Source of the DNA: DAOTUL01 sp034437435
Lineage (GTDB): Bacteria > Chloroflexota > Anaerolineae > Aggregatilineales > Phototrophicaceae
Direction of reading: 5' to 3'
Length of the DNA stretch: 5,461 nt
Assembly: GCA_964417785.1 (NCBI GenBank)
Contig: CAYQJO010000285.1
Location: forward strand, 1 to 5,461
How positions within the stretch are numbered: the stretch's first letter is position 1; the number at the start of each line of letters is the position of its first letter. Shown here one piece after another: positions 5,333 through 5,461 of the stretch. The notes under the pieces are model-generated. The model made no database searches and was not told the DNA's origin. It saw only the letters and a list, made by a program, of their open reading frames with translations. Made by a program: the position numbers and the translations under genes.

Positions 5333-5461
5333 ATGATAGCCAATACACGACGGATTCTGATTACCGGGGGTGGGACTTTTCTGGGAGACCACATCGCCCA
5401 GGCACTGCTGGCCGAGGGTGCCGAGGTCACACTGCTGGTGCGCCCCGGCGGTGAAGAGAAG
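5333..5461 (+). CDS. NAD(P)-binding SDR/epimerase-like protein, 3' end cut by window edge
   Basis: Only the first 43 codons are present, open to the right edge. The start resembles the first beta-alpha-beta unit of an extended short-chain dehydrogenase/reductase (NAD-dependent epimerase/dehydratase). There is a hydrophobic strand RRILIT (6-11), a glycine-rich loop GGGTFLG (12-18), a helix DHIAQALLAEGAE (19-31) and a second strand VTLLVRPG (32-39). Arg37 after the second strand would suit NADP binding, but this is only a hint. The loop is closer to the GGTxFLG variant than to the classical TGxxGxxG, since Thr replaces the middle Gly. No ribosome site is seen before ATG 5333. The gene diverges from recX. 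Substrate and pathway cannot be told. Confidence 0.8.
   Translation, partial: MIANTRRILITGGGTFLGDHIAQALLAEGAEVTLLVRPGGEEK

Overview
The window reads as chromosomal DNA from a Chloroflexota bacterium, probably an Anaerolineae relative. This placement is an inference. It rests on the extracytoplasmic proteins carrying Thr/Glu/Ala/Met-rich linkers around a fasciclin domain, on a recX-rny gene pair, and on moderately GC-rich codon use. No rRNA, tRNA, CRISPR array, transposase or phage gene is visible.

Left part, + strand (1-2742): two paralogous BMP/PnrA-type (Med-family) substrate-binding proteins lie in tandem. The first is cut by the left edge. It has an unusual layout: a complete FAS1 (fasciclin) domain joined through a repetitive acidic linker to a complete BMP ligand-binding domain. 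The second is a plain BMP protein with a classical signal peptide. They are separated by a 14-bp palindrome and a strong intrinsic terminator with a GAAA tetraloop. The second gene has its own Shine-Dalgarno sequence and perhaps its own promoter. No permease or ATPase gene is present, so their transporter partners, if any, lie elsewhere.

Middle, - strand (2783-5013): recX (RecA modulator) is followed by rny (membrane-anchored RNase Y). They probably form one transcript that ends at a hairpin with a T-rich tail, placed between the converging BMP and rny genes. The recX-rny junction carries a strong Shine-Dalgarno sequence separated from the rny start codon by a perfect 8-bp hairpin. recA, the usual neighbour of recX, is not here.

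Right part (5014-5461): an AT-rich divergent intergenic region of about 320 bp has several inverted repeats and candidate promoters. It is followed by the first 43 codons of an NAD(P)-binding SDR/epimerase-like gene on the + strand, cut by the right edge.

I see no clear new multi-gene system. The most notable items are the FAS1-BMP fusion next to its FAS1-less paralog, the structured rny leader, and the inverted repeats upstream of recX.
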